In this document: positions 8,047 to 15,172 of the stretch, in pieces | Layout: each line of letters starts with the position of its first letter | Numbering within the stretch: position 1 is the first letter of the stretch | NCBI GenBank assembly: GCA_027492035.1 | Contig: JAOZFT010000005.1 | Span: forward strand, 1 to 20,233 | Length of the DNA: 20,233 bases | Source of the DNA: Thermoproteota archaeon | GTDB lineage: Archaea; Korarchaeota; JAOZGF01; JAOZFZ01 | Reading direction: 5' to 3' | The notes under the pieces: model-generated | The model's database searches: none | What the model was told of the DNA's origin: nothing | Seen by the model: only the letters and a program-made list of their open reading frames with translations | Translations under genes and position numbers: made by a program

Positions 8047-8820
8047 TCACCTTAAGAATCTGTAAACAGTTTCCACATATTCACCCTCAGGTGAAACAAT
8101 CGTTGACTCTATAAACACAGAGTCACCTGTTGATTCACAAAGTACACAAGCAACTAAACTACAGAATGGACACCCTATTTGTTCACATAAACCAGGATAT
8201 TTTCCTTTAATGCTTCTGCAAAGTTTTCCTGTAAGTAAACCTGTAAACCTGACTTTCACCCTATCCTCTTCAAAAACATAATCCAGAGTTTTCAAAACTT
8301 CAAGTTTATTTAAGCCTTCTGAAACCTTATTAATGGCTTCATGAACCTCTAACTTTTTAAATTTTACATTCAAAAACTTTTCAATTAATTTTTCCAGGGT
8401 ATAACCAGGAGGATCTAAAACAAACCCGCTTGGTGCATAAATTCTCAAACTCCTCTTATCAATGACGCCTTCTAGAGGGACATAGGTTTCTGCTTCACTT
8501 AAAGGAACAAAAACTTTTATTAAGGACTCAGACCCTTTAAGAGAAAGATAAACCCCTCTTCCCTTGCATCCTTCAACCAAAAAAAGTGTTCGGTAATAAT
8601 TAAAGGAGTTTTCAATGAAGGGGTGAAGCAAATCTGCTTTAATGAAACCTCGGTAGCCAATGAGGTAAACAATTGCTCCGTAAAAAATGCATCCCGCACC
8701 TATTAACCCTAAAATTAAAGATTCATATCGAAAAGAAAAAAACAGAAAAATGAAACCAAGAGAGAAGAGGATTAAGACAGGTAACCGGGAAATTTTCCTC
8801 ACATACAAAACATTCTCCAT
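8047..8820 (-). CDS. Membrane protein with a six-cysteine C-terminal domain, MoxR operon
   Basis: 257 residues. Two membrane helices lie near residues 13-30 and 35-56, followed by a soluble domain. The distal part carries six cysteines at 201, 212, 217, 220, 225 and 228 (spacing 10, 4, 2, 4, 2), around CEQIGCPFCSLVACVLCES. This could bind zinc or an iron-sulfur cluster, though the hydrophobic residues between the last cysteines also fit a buried helix. ATG 8820 is chosen as start because GAGGAG lies six bases upstream; TTG 8826 would abut the site. The gene is eight bases from the transglutaminase-like gene and 15 from the gene before it, so it belongs to the operon. I do not recognise a named family with confidence. 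Confidence 0.75.
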   Translation of the reverse strand: MENVLYVRKISRLPVLILFSLGFIFLFFSFRYESLILGLIGAGCIFYGAIVYLIGYRGFIKADLLHPFIENSFNYYRTLFLVEGCKGRGVYLSLKGSESLIKVFVPLSEAETYVPLEGVIDKRSLRIYAPSGFVLDPPGYTLEKLIEKFLNVKFKKLEVHEAINKVSEGLNKLEVLKTLDYVFEEDRVKVRFTGLLTGKLCRSIKGKYPGLCEQIGCPFCSLVACVLCESTGDSVFIESTIVSPEGEYVETVYRFLR

Positions 8821-8835
8821 CTTCAACTCCTCTTC

Positions 8836-9039
8836 TCAACCAAAAACTTTGAGGAAACCATAAAGAAGAAGCAAAGCAGTCGAAATTAAACCAAGATAAA
8901 TAGATAAAGATTCAAGAACCTTTCTTTTAACATGTGCCCCAGTTAGATCAGAGATAAGCTCAGAAATTATTAAGATAAAGATAGTTGAAACCGAAAACCA
9001 AAGCGTAAAATTACCCAGAACAGAAAACAAAGGAAACAT
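8836..9039 (-). CDS. Small two-helix membrane protein, first gene of the MoxR operon
   Basis: 67 residues with two hydrophobic helices (about 8-28 and 45-64) separated by a short charged loop containing AHVKRK, which by the positive-inside rule would be cytosolic. ATG 9039 follows GAGGGTGG by a few bases. It is the promoter-proximal gene; the divergent control region begins immediately upstream. No family recognised. The frame has a clear ribosome-binding site and fits the operon spacing, which supports it as real in spite of its length. Confidence 0.7.
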   Translation of the reverse strand: MFPLFSVLGNFTLWFSVSTIFILIISELISDLTGAHVKRKVLESLSIYLGLISTALLLLYGFLKVFG

Positions 9040-9094
9040 GAGCCACCCTCAACAAAACTTAAACACTTAAGAAGTTGAAATTGGAAAGAGGCAG

Positions 9095-9113
9095 TATTTA
9101 AAATTTATTTAAA
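9095..9113 (-). promoter_or_regulatory. Tandem box-A elements upstream of the MoxR operon
   Basis: On the minus strand TTTAAATA occurs twice, at 9113-9106 and 9102-9095, 11 bp apart. Either would place a start site near 9070-9085, giving a 30-45 base leader that includes the GAGGGTGG site of the first gene. Prediction from consensus only. Confidence 0.5.
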
Positions 9114-9125
9114 ATCTAAAGGAAC

Positions 9126-9133
9126 TTATATAT
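9126..9133 (+). promoter_or_regulatory. Box A of the small winged-helix-like gene
   Basis: TTATATAT is preceded by the purine-rich AAAGGAAC, a plausible BRE. A start site about 26 bp downstream (near 9155) leaves a short leader just before the ribosome-binding site of the gene starting at 9178. It also argues against a TTG start at 9157. Confidence 0.55.
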
Positions 9134-9177
9134 TTTTTAAAAACTTACATTAGATTTTGAAAGAAGGGGGCTTAACA

Positions 9178-9471
9178 ATGGAGCAAGAACAGGAAATAAA
9201 TAAGTTAGTAATAGAGACAGTGAAAAAATTAAACAGTGAAAAAGGAAAAGTGAAAGTAAGCGATGTAGCAGTTTATTTAGAGGACAAGTACGGTTTAGAA
9301 AAAACCGAAATAGTTAACAGAATAATAAAAATGGAGAAAAGCGGCGTCATTAAACTTTCCGATTTACCCATAAACTTGGAGAAATACCCTACAGAAATAA
9401 CTCAATTGAACAATAAAGTAAAAAAGTTAATTCAAATTATAAAACAAAAAAGAAAAATAACTGAAACTTAA
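9178..9471 (+). CDS. Small winged-helix-like protein, possible regulator
   Basis: 97 residues, highly charged and without membrane helices. Residues about 5-55 have the helix-helix-turn-helix spacing of a small winged-helix domain (KVKVSDVAVYLEDKYGLEKTEIVNRIIKMEKSGVIKL); the rest is a basic helical tail ending KKLIQIIKQKRK. ATG 9178 lies seven bases after AAGGGGG. The gene is divergent from the MoxR operon, sharing a 138-bp control region, and ends 19 bp before the convergent permease gene. Divergent placement next to an operon is typical of a local regulator, so control of the MoxR operon is a reasonable guess; nothing in the sequence proves DNA binding. Confidence 0.65.
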   Translation: MEQEQEINKLVIETVKKLNSEKGKVKVSDVAVYLEDKYGLEKTEIVNRIIKMEKSGVIKLSDLPINLEKYPTEITQLNNKVKKLIQIIKQKRKITET

Positions 9472-9490
9472 AATACTTAAACCAGCTGTT

Positions 9491-10933
9491 TTATTTCATA
9501 AAACCAATTTCCCCCTGTTTCTTAAGTTCATTAAGAACCAATAAATAACTGTTTAATGTACCTAACGAAACAGTAAGAGAAAGGACTGCACCTTCAATCC
9601 ATGGAGTAATTGAAAAAGTTAAAGCATGTGAAAAAACAAGTAAGTTTCGGAAAAAGAAAAAAGTTATGAATGTCCCAAGTAAACACCCTCCAAATCCACT
9701 TAGAAGAGAAACAATAACCAGTTCAGACAAGAGCTTCTTTAAAACATATTTTTTTGACGCCCCAAGAGCCCTTAAAACATGTATTGTTTGTACAATGTTT
9801 TTTATAAGGGAAGACGAAGCCTGATTAACTGTTAACATTGAAAAAAGGAAAGTTAAAGAAGCCAAAAGCCAAAGAAAAGCATCCGTAAATCCGATTTTCT
9901 CTTCAAGAAACCCTTTAATATCCCCACTTTTAAGAGTCACGGAAGAAACTTGCCACTTAACCCCTCGAAAAACAGAACTGTATGCTTTAATCTCTTCTGG
10001 TTTCCCTGCACTAGGTTCTATCCTCTTCTTTGGAGGTTTACCTGTTAAATTAGAAGGCAAAATAAACGTTAACTCTTCATTCCTTGACACATTAAACTTG
10101 AAAGGTTCAGTTGTGGTTCTATTATGTAAAACAACATATAAAGAGTAAGTTCCAATAGGTAGCTTAAAAGAAGTTTTTCCTTCTGCACCTGTCACTTTTT
10201 TGGAGTAGAAATTACCTAGAGGATCAAATATTAAAACAGTAGCACCTTGAACAAGTGAAGAATTGTTTTTCATTCTTAAAGAAACTTTAACACTATAGGT
10301 TTCAGTAACTTCCCGAAGAAGAAACTCCTTATTAATAACCTTTTCTTCAATCTTAACCCTTAACAAAGAAACAAAACCGTAATTAGTGCCTCTAAGCCAC
10401 TGCCCAATGTTTAAAGGAACCAATATTTCGTCCTTGAAGGGAGAACGTGAACTAAAAAATCCTTTAATTTTCAACTCAACAAATTTATCATTTAAACCAC
10501 TAAACACAAGCAGTTCCTCCCCGGTTCTAACCCTTAATCTTTCAGCTAAATCTAAGCCTAAAACAGCTGAAAAAACATCACTTTGGTTTAGTTTAACTCC
10601 CTTAACTGTAACTACTCTGTAGAAAATTTTAGGGTTTACACCTCTAACTATTACAGGTTCCCCTTTCACGTAACAAAGAGCAACTGCTTCAGGGCTTACT
10701 TCCTTAACTCCCTTAACCATTTTTAAGACATGTGTAAAATAAAGTGGGATAAGGCTTGTGGCAGAGGATACAGCCCCTTTTTCACGGAGAACAAAAACAC
10801 CTCTTTCTTCCTGATTAGATATGTCAAAGGAGTAAACATTATTGAAAAGAGTAACTGTGATTAAAAAGAAGGAAGAAGCTAACGAAAGAGTTAGGATGTA
10901 GATGAAACATTCTTTAAAGGTTAAAATTTTCAT
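9491..10933 (-). CDS. FtsX/MacB-type ABC transporter permease with an Ig-like insert
   Basis: 480 residues. An N-terminal membrane helix (about 10-30) is followed by a large extracytoplasmic MacB-like region and a C-terminal FtsX bundle of three helices with the characteristic VLRALGASKKYVLKKLLSE segment. Within the extracytoplasmic region, about residues 215-294, lies a compact beta domain (GATVLIFDPLGNFYSKKVTG, then KTSFKLPIGTYSLYV) typical of carboxypeptidase-regulatory-like folds. That domain is absent from ordinary MacB cores, so it appears to be an insertion that could bind a ligand or extend the periplasmic arm. ATG 10933 follows GGGAG by nine bases; TTG 10939 is closer than usual. The upstream permease ends two bases before, so the two are co-translated. 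With the divergent ATPase it forms one transporter. Confidence 0.88.
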   Translation of the reverse strand: MKILTFKECFIYILTLSLASSFFLITVTLFNNVYSFDISNQEERGVFVLREKGAVSSATSLIPLYFTHVLKMVKGVKEVSPEAVALCYVKGEPVIVRGVNPKIFYRVVTVKGVKLNQSDVFSAVLGLDLAERLRVRTGEELLVFSGLNDKFVELKIKGFFSSRSPFKDEILVPLNIGQWLRGTNYGFVSLLRVKIEEKVINKEFLLREVTETYSVKVSLRMKNNSSLVQGATVLIFDPLGNFYSKKVTGAEGKTSFKLPIGTYSLYVVLHNRTTTEPFKFNVSRNEELTFILPSNLTGKPPKKRIEPSAGKPEEIKAYSSVFRGVKWQVSSVTLKSGDIKGFLEEKIGFTDAFLWLLASLTFLFSMLTVNQASSSLIKNIVQTIHVLRALGASKKYVLKKLLSELVIVSLLSGFGGCLLGTFITFFFFRNLLVFSHALTFSITPWIEGAVLSLTVSLGTLNSYLLVLNELKKQGEIGFMK

Positions 10934-10935
10934 TT

Positions 10936-12126
10936 TCAAAATCTCCCGGGTATATTGGCAACCTCTTTAATTTTCACTTTCAAAGTTTTATAAGTTGAAA
11001 ACAAAGAAGCTGCAGAAGATATTAAGAGAACCGCAATCAAAGACTGAAAAACTTGCCAAGGTTCAATAAAAGGGTTAACCTGCATACCTTTCATGAAATA
11101 AATGATTCTTGAAACTACCTGAGCACCAACTAAACCAATGGATAAACCTAACATGTAACCTGTAACTGAAACAATTAAAACTTTGTAGAATAGTGTTTTA
11201 ATAACTTCTCTCCTCTTCATGCCAAGAACCTTGAAAACTGAAACATCTCTTTCGGTTTCAGCCACTATATTAGATGAAACAGCATAAATTGATATTGAAA
11301 CCATTAAGTAAACAATGTAAATCCAAATTGTTACAACTTCCTCAAATTGTTTAAGAAGCAAAGAAGTAACTAAATTCGTTTTACGTATAGGTTGCGCTTT
11401 TAAGCAAGGATTCCTTCCCTCAATTTCCTTAACAGTTTCTTTTTCAAACCTTGCGTTAGAAAGAGAAACCTCGAAAAAAGAAACTTTTTCCTTAAGGTTA
11501 GGTTTCAAAAACCACAATGTTTTTAGAGGAAGAATTATTTCCCAGTCACAAGGGCCATTAGTGTAAATAATGCCTGCAACAGTTAAGTTAACTACTTCAT
11601 TGTTTAAAAGGAAGCTAAGGTTTTCACCTACTACAACCCCTACTTCTTCACTAAGCAAAGACCCTACGTTACATTTTAATCCATCCTCCACAAGCACCCC
11701 CTTAACTTTTATAGGTTTAAAACTAGCAAAAACATAAGGATCAACACCTTCAACCCTGACTTCCCTCACTCCATTTCTAAATTTAACCTTCAGGTTCGTA
11801 AGTAGTACAGGTAAAACAAACCTTACTTTCGTAACATGTAAATCTTTAACAGCCGAGTAATTAATTAAGCCACTAAATAACTCGTTAACCCCTCTTTTAG
11901 TTACTAAAAGTTCTGGAGTTAAACTGTATGGCTGAAGCATTTCCTGAACTTGTTCCCTGTACCCGTTAAAAGAGGAAACAGTGGAGAAAATTAAAGCCAC
12001 TAATGCAGCGACAGTTAAAATTTCAGCAAATGTTTTTCTAGAGTAAAGAACCCCTTTTAAAGCTAGCAGCAACATACAGAAAACCAGCAGTGTAAAAAAA
12101 TAAACTAAAAATTCATTAAACAGCAA
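10936..12126 (-). CDS. FtsX/MacB-type ABC transporter permease
   Basis: 396 residues. It carries an extra N-terminal hydrophobic helix (about 4-24), then the usual FtsX first helix (about 34-52), an extracytoplasmic core of about 200 residues, and a C-terminal three-helix FtsX domain with ERDVSVFKVLGMKRREVIKT. FtsX-type permeases couple ATP hydrolysis to work on the outer face, such as lipoprotein or lipid extraction, rather than classical transport. The start is uncertain: TTG 12126 lacks a ribosome-binding site, while an excellent GAGGTGG-ATG pair at 12169 opens a 17-codon frame in another phase that ends across the first codons of this gene. Either a leader peptide or a frameshift near 12120-12130 is possible. 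Confidence 0.85.
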   Translation of the reverse strand: MLFNEFLVYFFTLLVFCMLLLALKGVLYSRKTFAEILTVAALVALIFSTVSSFNGYREQVQEMLQPYSLTPELLVTKRGVNELFSGLINYSAVKDLHVTKVRFVLPVLLTNLKVKFRNGVREVRVEGVDPYVFASFKPIKVKGVLVEDGLKCNVGSLLSEEVGVVVGENLSFLLNNEVVNLTVAGIIYTNGPCDWEIILPLKTLWFLKPNLKEKVSFFEVSLSNARFEKETVKEIEGRNPCLKAQPIRKTNLVTSLLLKQFEEVVTIWIYIVYLMVSISIYAVSSNIVAETERDVSVFKVLGMKRREVIKTLFYKVLIVSVTGYMLGLSIGLVGAQVVSRIIYFMKGMQVNPFIEPWQVFQSLIAVLLISSAASLFSTYKTLKVKIKEVANIPGRF

Positions 12127-12169
12127 AAATATAAATTTTATGCGGAGAACATAGTTCCCTACGCAGCAT
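12116..12169 (-). CDS. Possible 17-residue leader peptide upstream of the FtsX permease
   Basis: ATG 12169 is placed five bases after a perfect GAGGTGG (12181-12175) and encodes MLRRELCSPHKIYIFAV, ending at TAA 12116-12118, which overlaps the beginning of the permease frame. The ribosome-binding site is the best in the area, better than anything in front of TTG 12126. It could be a leader for translational coupling, or the true N-terminus of the permease if a one-base frameshift exists. No homolog is known to me. Confidence 0.35.
   Translation of the reverse strand: MLRRELCSPHKIYIFAV
12141..12165 (-). promoter_or_regulatory. Imperfect hairpin in the permease leader
   Basis: On the plus strand TGCG...CGCA closes an inner stem GAAC-ATA-GTTC, with a further G-C pair between them; unpaired bases at A/C and TA interrupt it, about nine pairs in all. 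In minus-strand RNA it would lie inside the 17-codon leader frame and just before the permease start, a position suited to control of translation. Stability was not computed. Confidence 0.3.
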
Positions 12170-12182
12170 ATGTACCACCTCT

Positions 12183-12204
12183 ATACTTTAAATATTTAAA
12201 GTAT
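12183..12204. promoter_or_regulatory. Perfect 22-bp palindrome with box A on both strands (divergent promoter)
   Basis: The 22 bp are a perfect inverted repeat around the core TTTAAATATTTAAA. Each strand therefore carries TTTAAATA, at 12187-12194 on plus and 12200-12193 on minus, matching the archaeal box-A consensus. It lies between the divergent ATPase and permease genes. Start sites about 26 bp downstream would be near 12216 (+) and 12171 (-). It could also be a repressor operator that covers both promoters. Confidence 0.6.
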
Positions 12205-12284
12205 TGATTTCCACCACTTACAATTACCAACTGAACCAGTGCGCTAAAAAACTTATGAACCAACGGACAGAGGTGGAAAAGAAA

Positions 12285-12980
12285 ATGAAAAATTGTGAAT
12301 CCAGTAACTCTAGAACTTGCCCTGTGGAACTTGTTAATGTATGGAAAAGTTATGACGGAACATATTTTGTCCTCAAGGGAGTGAATCTAAAAATTAAGGA
12401 AGGAGATTTTATCTCGGTAAAAGGTAAATCAGGAATCGGTAAAACAACTCTCCTTAAACTAATAGGATTAATTGACACCCCCACAAAGGGAAAAGTTTTA
12501 TTCTATGGAAGAAACGTTACAGTGTTAAAAGACGAAGAGTTGTCAGAGTTTAGACTGAAAAAGATAGGTTTCGTTTTTCAATTCTTCAACTTAATCCCTT
12601 CACTAAGTGTCCTAGAAAACATAGAGTTACCCATGGCAATTGCTGGGTTAAAAAAAAGTGAAAGAAGGAAGAAGGCTTTCACTCTCCTAAAGAAATTTAA
12701 ACTTGAAAAACTTGCTTACAGAATGCCTGATGAAATAAGTGGGGGAGAAAAGCAAAGAATAGCTATTATAAGGGCTTTAGTTAATGAACCTCGTGTAATA
12801 GTGGCTGATGAACCAACAGCAAACCTTGACGAAGAAAATACATTTAAAGTACTTACCCTACTTAAAAAAATAAATGCAGAGAGAAGGGTGACAATAATTT
12901 TAGCTACAACAAGTTTCCAAGAAGAAATTCCTTCAAATAGAAACTACACACTTAAAAACGGGAAATTGGTTGAAATTTAA
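12285..12980 (+). CDS. ABC transporter ATP-binding subunit, MacB/LolD type
   Basis: 231 residues. Walker A is GKSGIGKTT (about 47-55), the Q-loop is FQFFNLIPSLS (Gln about 99), the signature is ISGGEKQR (about 151-158), Walker B is VIVADEP (171-177) and the D-loop is ANLDEEN. The H-loop, usually a THD-like triplet after the last beta strand, reads ATTS (Thr about 209 in the His position), so the switch histidine is missing. ATG 12285 is selected because GAGGTGG ends eight bases upstream; starts at 12204 and 12255 lack a site, and 12204 falls inside the palindromic promoter. The LPMAIAGL segment before the signature is typical of ATPases that serve FtsX/MacB permeases, here the two divergent genes. 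The next gene begins 24 bp downstream on the same strand. Confidence 0.9.
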   Translation: MKNCESSNSRTCPVELVNVWKSYDGTYFVLKGVNLKIKEGDFISVKGKSGIGKTTLLKLIGLIDTPTKGKVLFYGRNVTVLKDEELSEFRLKKIGFVFQFFNLIPSLSVLENIELPMAIAGLKKSERRKKAFTLLKKFKLEKLAYRMPDEISGGEKQRIAIIRALVNEPRVIVADEPTANLDEENTFKVLTLLKKINAERRVTIILATTSFQEEIPSNRNYTLKNGKLVEI

Positions 12981-13004
12981 CTTTATAGCAGTTGAGTTTC
13001 AGAA

Positions 13005-14618
13005 ATGAGAAAAACTGAAATATTTTGTCTGTTAATTTTATTCATTTCTGCAGCTTCTTTGAGAATGTATCCCTATATTTTAAGATTCACCCCCTACATG
13101 ACAGATTCATGGCCCATAATCCATTTAGCAGAAGAAATATCCAAGAATACGCCAACTCCTTTTAAAGGAGGCGATTTGTTTGGTGAATACAATATTTACT
13201 GGCCAATGGTGGCAGTGTTAATCGTTGAAACAGCTCATTTAACAAATTTAAAAATAATTGAAACAGCACCCCTTATTATTCCTTTAACAGCAGCCCTTTC
13301 AATATTCATTTTTTATCTTTTAACTTTAAAATTAACTGGAAAAAAAGAAATAGCTTTTGCTTCAACCATGCTTTTCGCAGCTTGCGGCTTCCATTCAATA
13401 CTTACAGCTGGGGCTAAAAAGGAAACACTCGCAAATCCGCTTTACTTCACAATACTCTACCTTTACATTTTTTCAAAAGGTAAAAAGAAAGCCTTCCTAT
13501 ACCTGCTTTGCTTCACAACACTGGTTGCTACCCATCACTTAACCACACTTGTAACAGTTGTGATTCTGTTAAACATAGCCCTTGCCTCAACAATTTCCTC
13601 AATAAAGAAAAGCAGAGAAATAAATAAAGAAAAATTATTTTTAATAATTGCTTCCTTATTTATAACACTTACCTACTACCTGTTTTATGCTTATAAAGGG
13701 TTTAAATATGTTTTTGGTTTCACGGACTTTATTTCAATTTTCAGCTTTCAAGCAATAACATGGATCCCTGTTCTCCGCACGATTTTAACCCCAGATAAAA
13801 TGGGAAACAAAAAAAGTTTAACTCCCTTCATTGTAGCAACTGCCGCTATTTTCCTTCTTACACTTATATCATTTAAACCATTAATACCAGGTGCACCTGT
13901 CATCCCTTTAAAAAACCAAGTAACAATTATACCTTATGAATTGGTTGCCTTAATAGCTGCATACGGATATGTTTATTTGAAGGAAGACAATGCAAAGGAG
14001 AAAGTTACAGTTTGCCTTGTGTGGTTTACATCAATTCTTGGATTGGAAGGCTACGCCTTTTTTAGCAGCCAGTATGGTTTAGTAGTTGCATATAGACTGT
14101 TAAATTTCCTGTATCCGCCACTAGCCGTTTTTGCAGGTGCAGGGGTTGCAGCCTTCCTTAAAAAGAAAAAACCCCTTCAAATGTTCCTTTACTTTGTCCT
14201 CCTCATAGCTTTATCTACAGGTACAGCTTATCAATCGTACACAGTTGTAGTTGAAAAGAATAATTACTTCGGTGGCCAGGGAGTGTACACTCAACAAGAC
14301 CTGAAACTTATTCAATGGATTAAGAAGCAAGATGTTGGGAAGAGAGGAATAGCTTCAGATCAAAAAATAAACTATCTTTTAATGTATATTGGAAGGAAGG
14401 CAGATGTACTTGACGGTTTCCTTTACTTAAAAGAAGTAAAGAAACAACTTAAAAACTCTTTCTTAATTACATATAAAGATATGGAGGAAAGAGGCTACTA
14501 CCTAACTTATTACGGTTTAAAACTCCCAAAAGGGTACATTAAAAAACTAAACAAAAAAGGAGAAATGAACATTATATACGTAAATAACCAAGACAAAATG
14601 TACATGAAATTAAAATAA
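13005..14618 (+). CDS. GT-C-like multispanning membrane protein, probable lipid-linked sugar transferase
   Basis: 537 residues with about 11-13 predicted membrane helices and a soluble C-terminal region of about 110 residues. The first outer loop has YMTDSWPIIHLAEEI (Asp34), the place where GT-C glycosyltransferases (PMT, STT3, ArnT) carry their catalytic acidic residue. A second motif, THHLTT, is at 176-181. The C-terminal region reads DLKLIQWIKKQDVGKRGIASD, like the segment after the last helix in archaeal oligosaccharyltransferase-like proteins. GT-C enzymes transfer sugars from polyprenyl phosphate on the outer face. There is no WWDYG motif, so it is not a standard AglB/STT3. The ATPase gene ends 24 bp upstream, so the two may be co-transcribed. 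The assignment rests on topology and motif position; a non-enzymatic role is possible. Confidence 0.65.
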   Translation: MRKTEIFCLLILFISAASLRMYPYILRFTPYMTDSWPIIHLAEEISKNTPTPFKGGDLFGEYNIYWPMVAVLIVETAHLTNLKIIETAPLIIPLTAALSIFIFYLLTLKLTGKKEIAFASTMLFAACGFHSILTAGAKKETLANPLYFTILYLYIFSKGKKKAFLYLLCFTTLVATHHLTTLVTVVILLNIALASTISSIKKSREINKEKLFLIIASLFITLTYYLFYAYKGFKYVFGFTDFISIFSFQAITWIPVLRTILTPDKMGNKKSLTPFIVATAAIFLLTLISFKPLIPGAPVIPLKNQVTIIPYELVALIAAYGYVYLKEDNAKEKVTVCLVWFTSILGLEGYAFFSSQYGLVVAYRLLNFLYPPLAVFAGAGVAAFLKKKKPLQMFLYFVLLIALSTGTAYQSYTVVVEKNNYFGGQGVYTQQDLKLIQWIKKQDVGKRGIASDQKINYLLMYIGRKADVLDGFLYLKEVKKQLKNSFLITYKDMEERGYYLTYYGLKLPKGYIKKLNKKGEMNIIYVNNQDKMYMKLK

Positions 14619-14746
14619 AAAATTACTTGCCTAAGAAATAATTGAAAAATTTTGTTCCTTATAACCAAATAAATTATTTCCATTCCTTACTGTGTCATGT
14701 TCAAGTGCAGGAGGAAAAGTGAAATTATAAAGGTAGAGAAATTAAA

Positions 14747-15055
14747 ATGTCAGATAGAAAAAAAATTAATAAACATAAATTCGTAATTAAAACCTTAATT
14801 GCAACTTTAACTTTAACAATTTGTTTCTTTACATTTATTCAGCCTCTTCAGAACAGAAGGATTCCAAATATAGAGATAAAAGTAGAAACAGGAAACGTTA
14901 AAGTAGAGGTACCTATAGGTGCAATAACGGAAGAAATAGTAGGACCCTTCATAACACCTGTAACCTTAATTTTAACCCTTTTTATAACTATTAAAACTGT
15001 TGATTTAGCCGATAAATTAATGAAAGGTTTTTTTGGAGAAGATAAGGAAAAATAA
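14747..15055 (+). CDS. Small membrane protein with two helices
   Basis: 102 residues: a lysine-rich N-terminus, a hydrophobic helix (about 14-32), an outer segment of about 30 residues (NIEIKVETGNVKVEVPIGAI), and a second helix (about 66-86) followed by a charged tail. Both ends are predicted in the cytosol. ATG 14747 has only a weak AAAGGT upstream, but TTATAAAG at 14724-14731 could be a box A that gives a nearly leaderless transcript. A site reading GGAGGAAAAGTG just before it opens a frame that stops after two codons. No family recognised. It lies 128 bp after the GT-C-like gene. Confidence 0.55.
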   Translation: MSDRKKINKHKFVIKTLIATLTLTICFFTFIQPLQNRRIPNIEIKVETGNVKVEVPIGAITEEIVGPFITPVTLILTLFITIKTVDLADKLMKGFFGEDKEK

Positions 15056-15172
15056 GTTAAGCCTACCATATTTTGTTAAAAAAACTCTTCTAATCACAGA
15101 TTCATTTTCTTCTATTTAAGAAACAAATAAAACTAACTTTGATGAATAACTTAATTGAAAGGAGATGCCTCC

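Noticed and set aside
9157-9177. TTG 9157 as start of the winged-helix-like gene
   Set aside because: It lies upstream of the AAGGGGG ribosome-binding site that serves ATG 9178 and is very near the predicted transcription start.
12204-12284. N-terminal extension of the ABC ATPase from TTG 12204
   Set aside because: The codon overlaps the last base of the palindromic promoter, precedes the predicted start site, and the extra residues match nothing in ABC ATPases.
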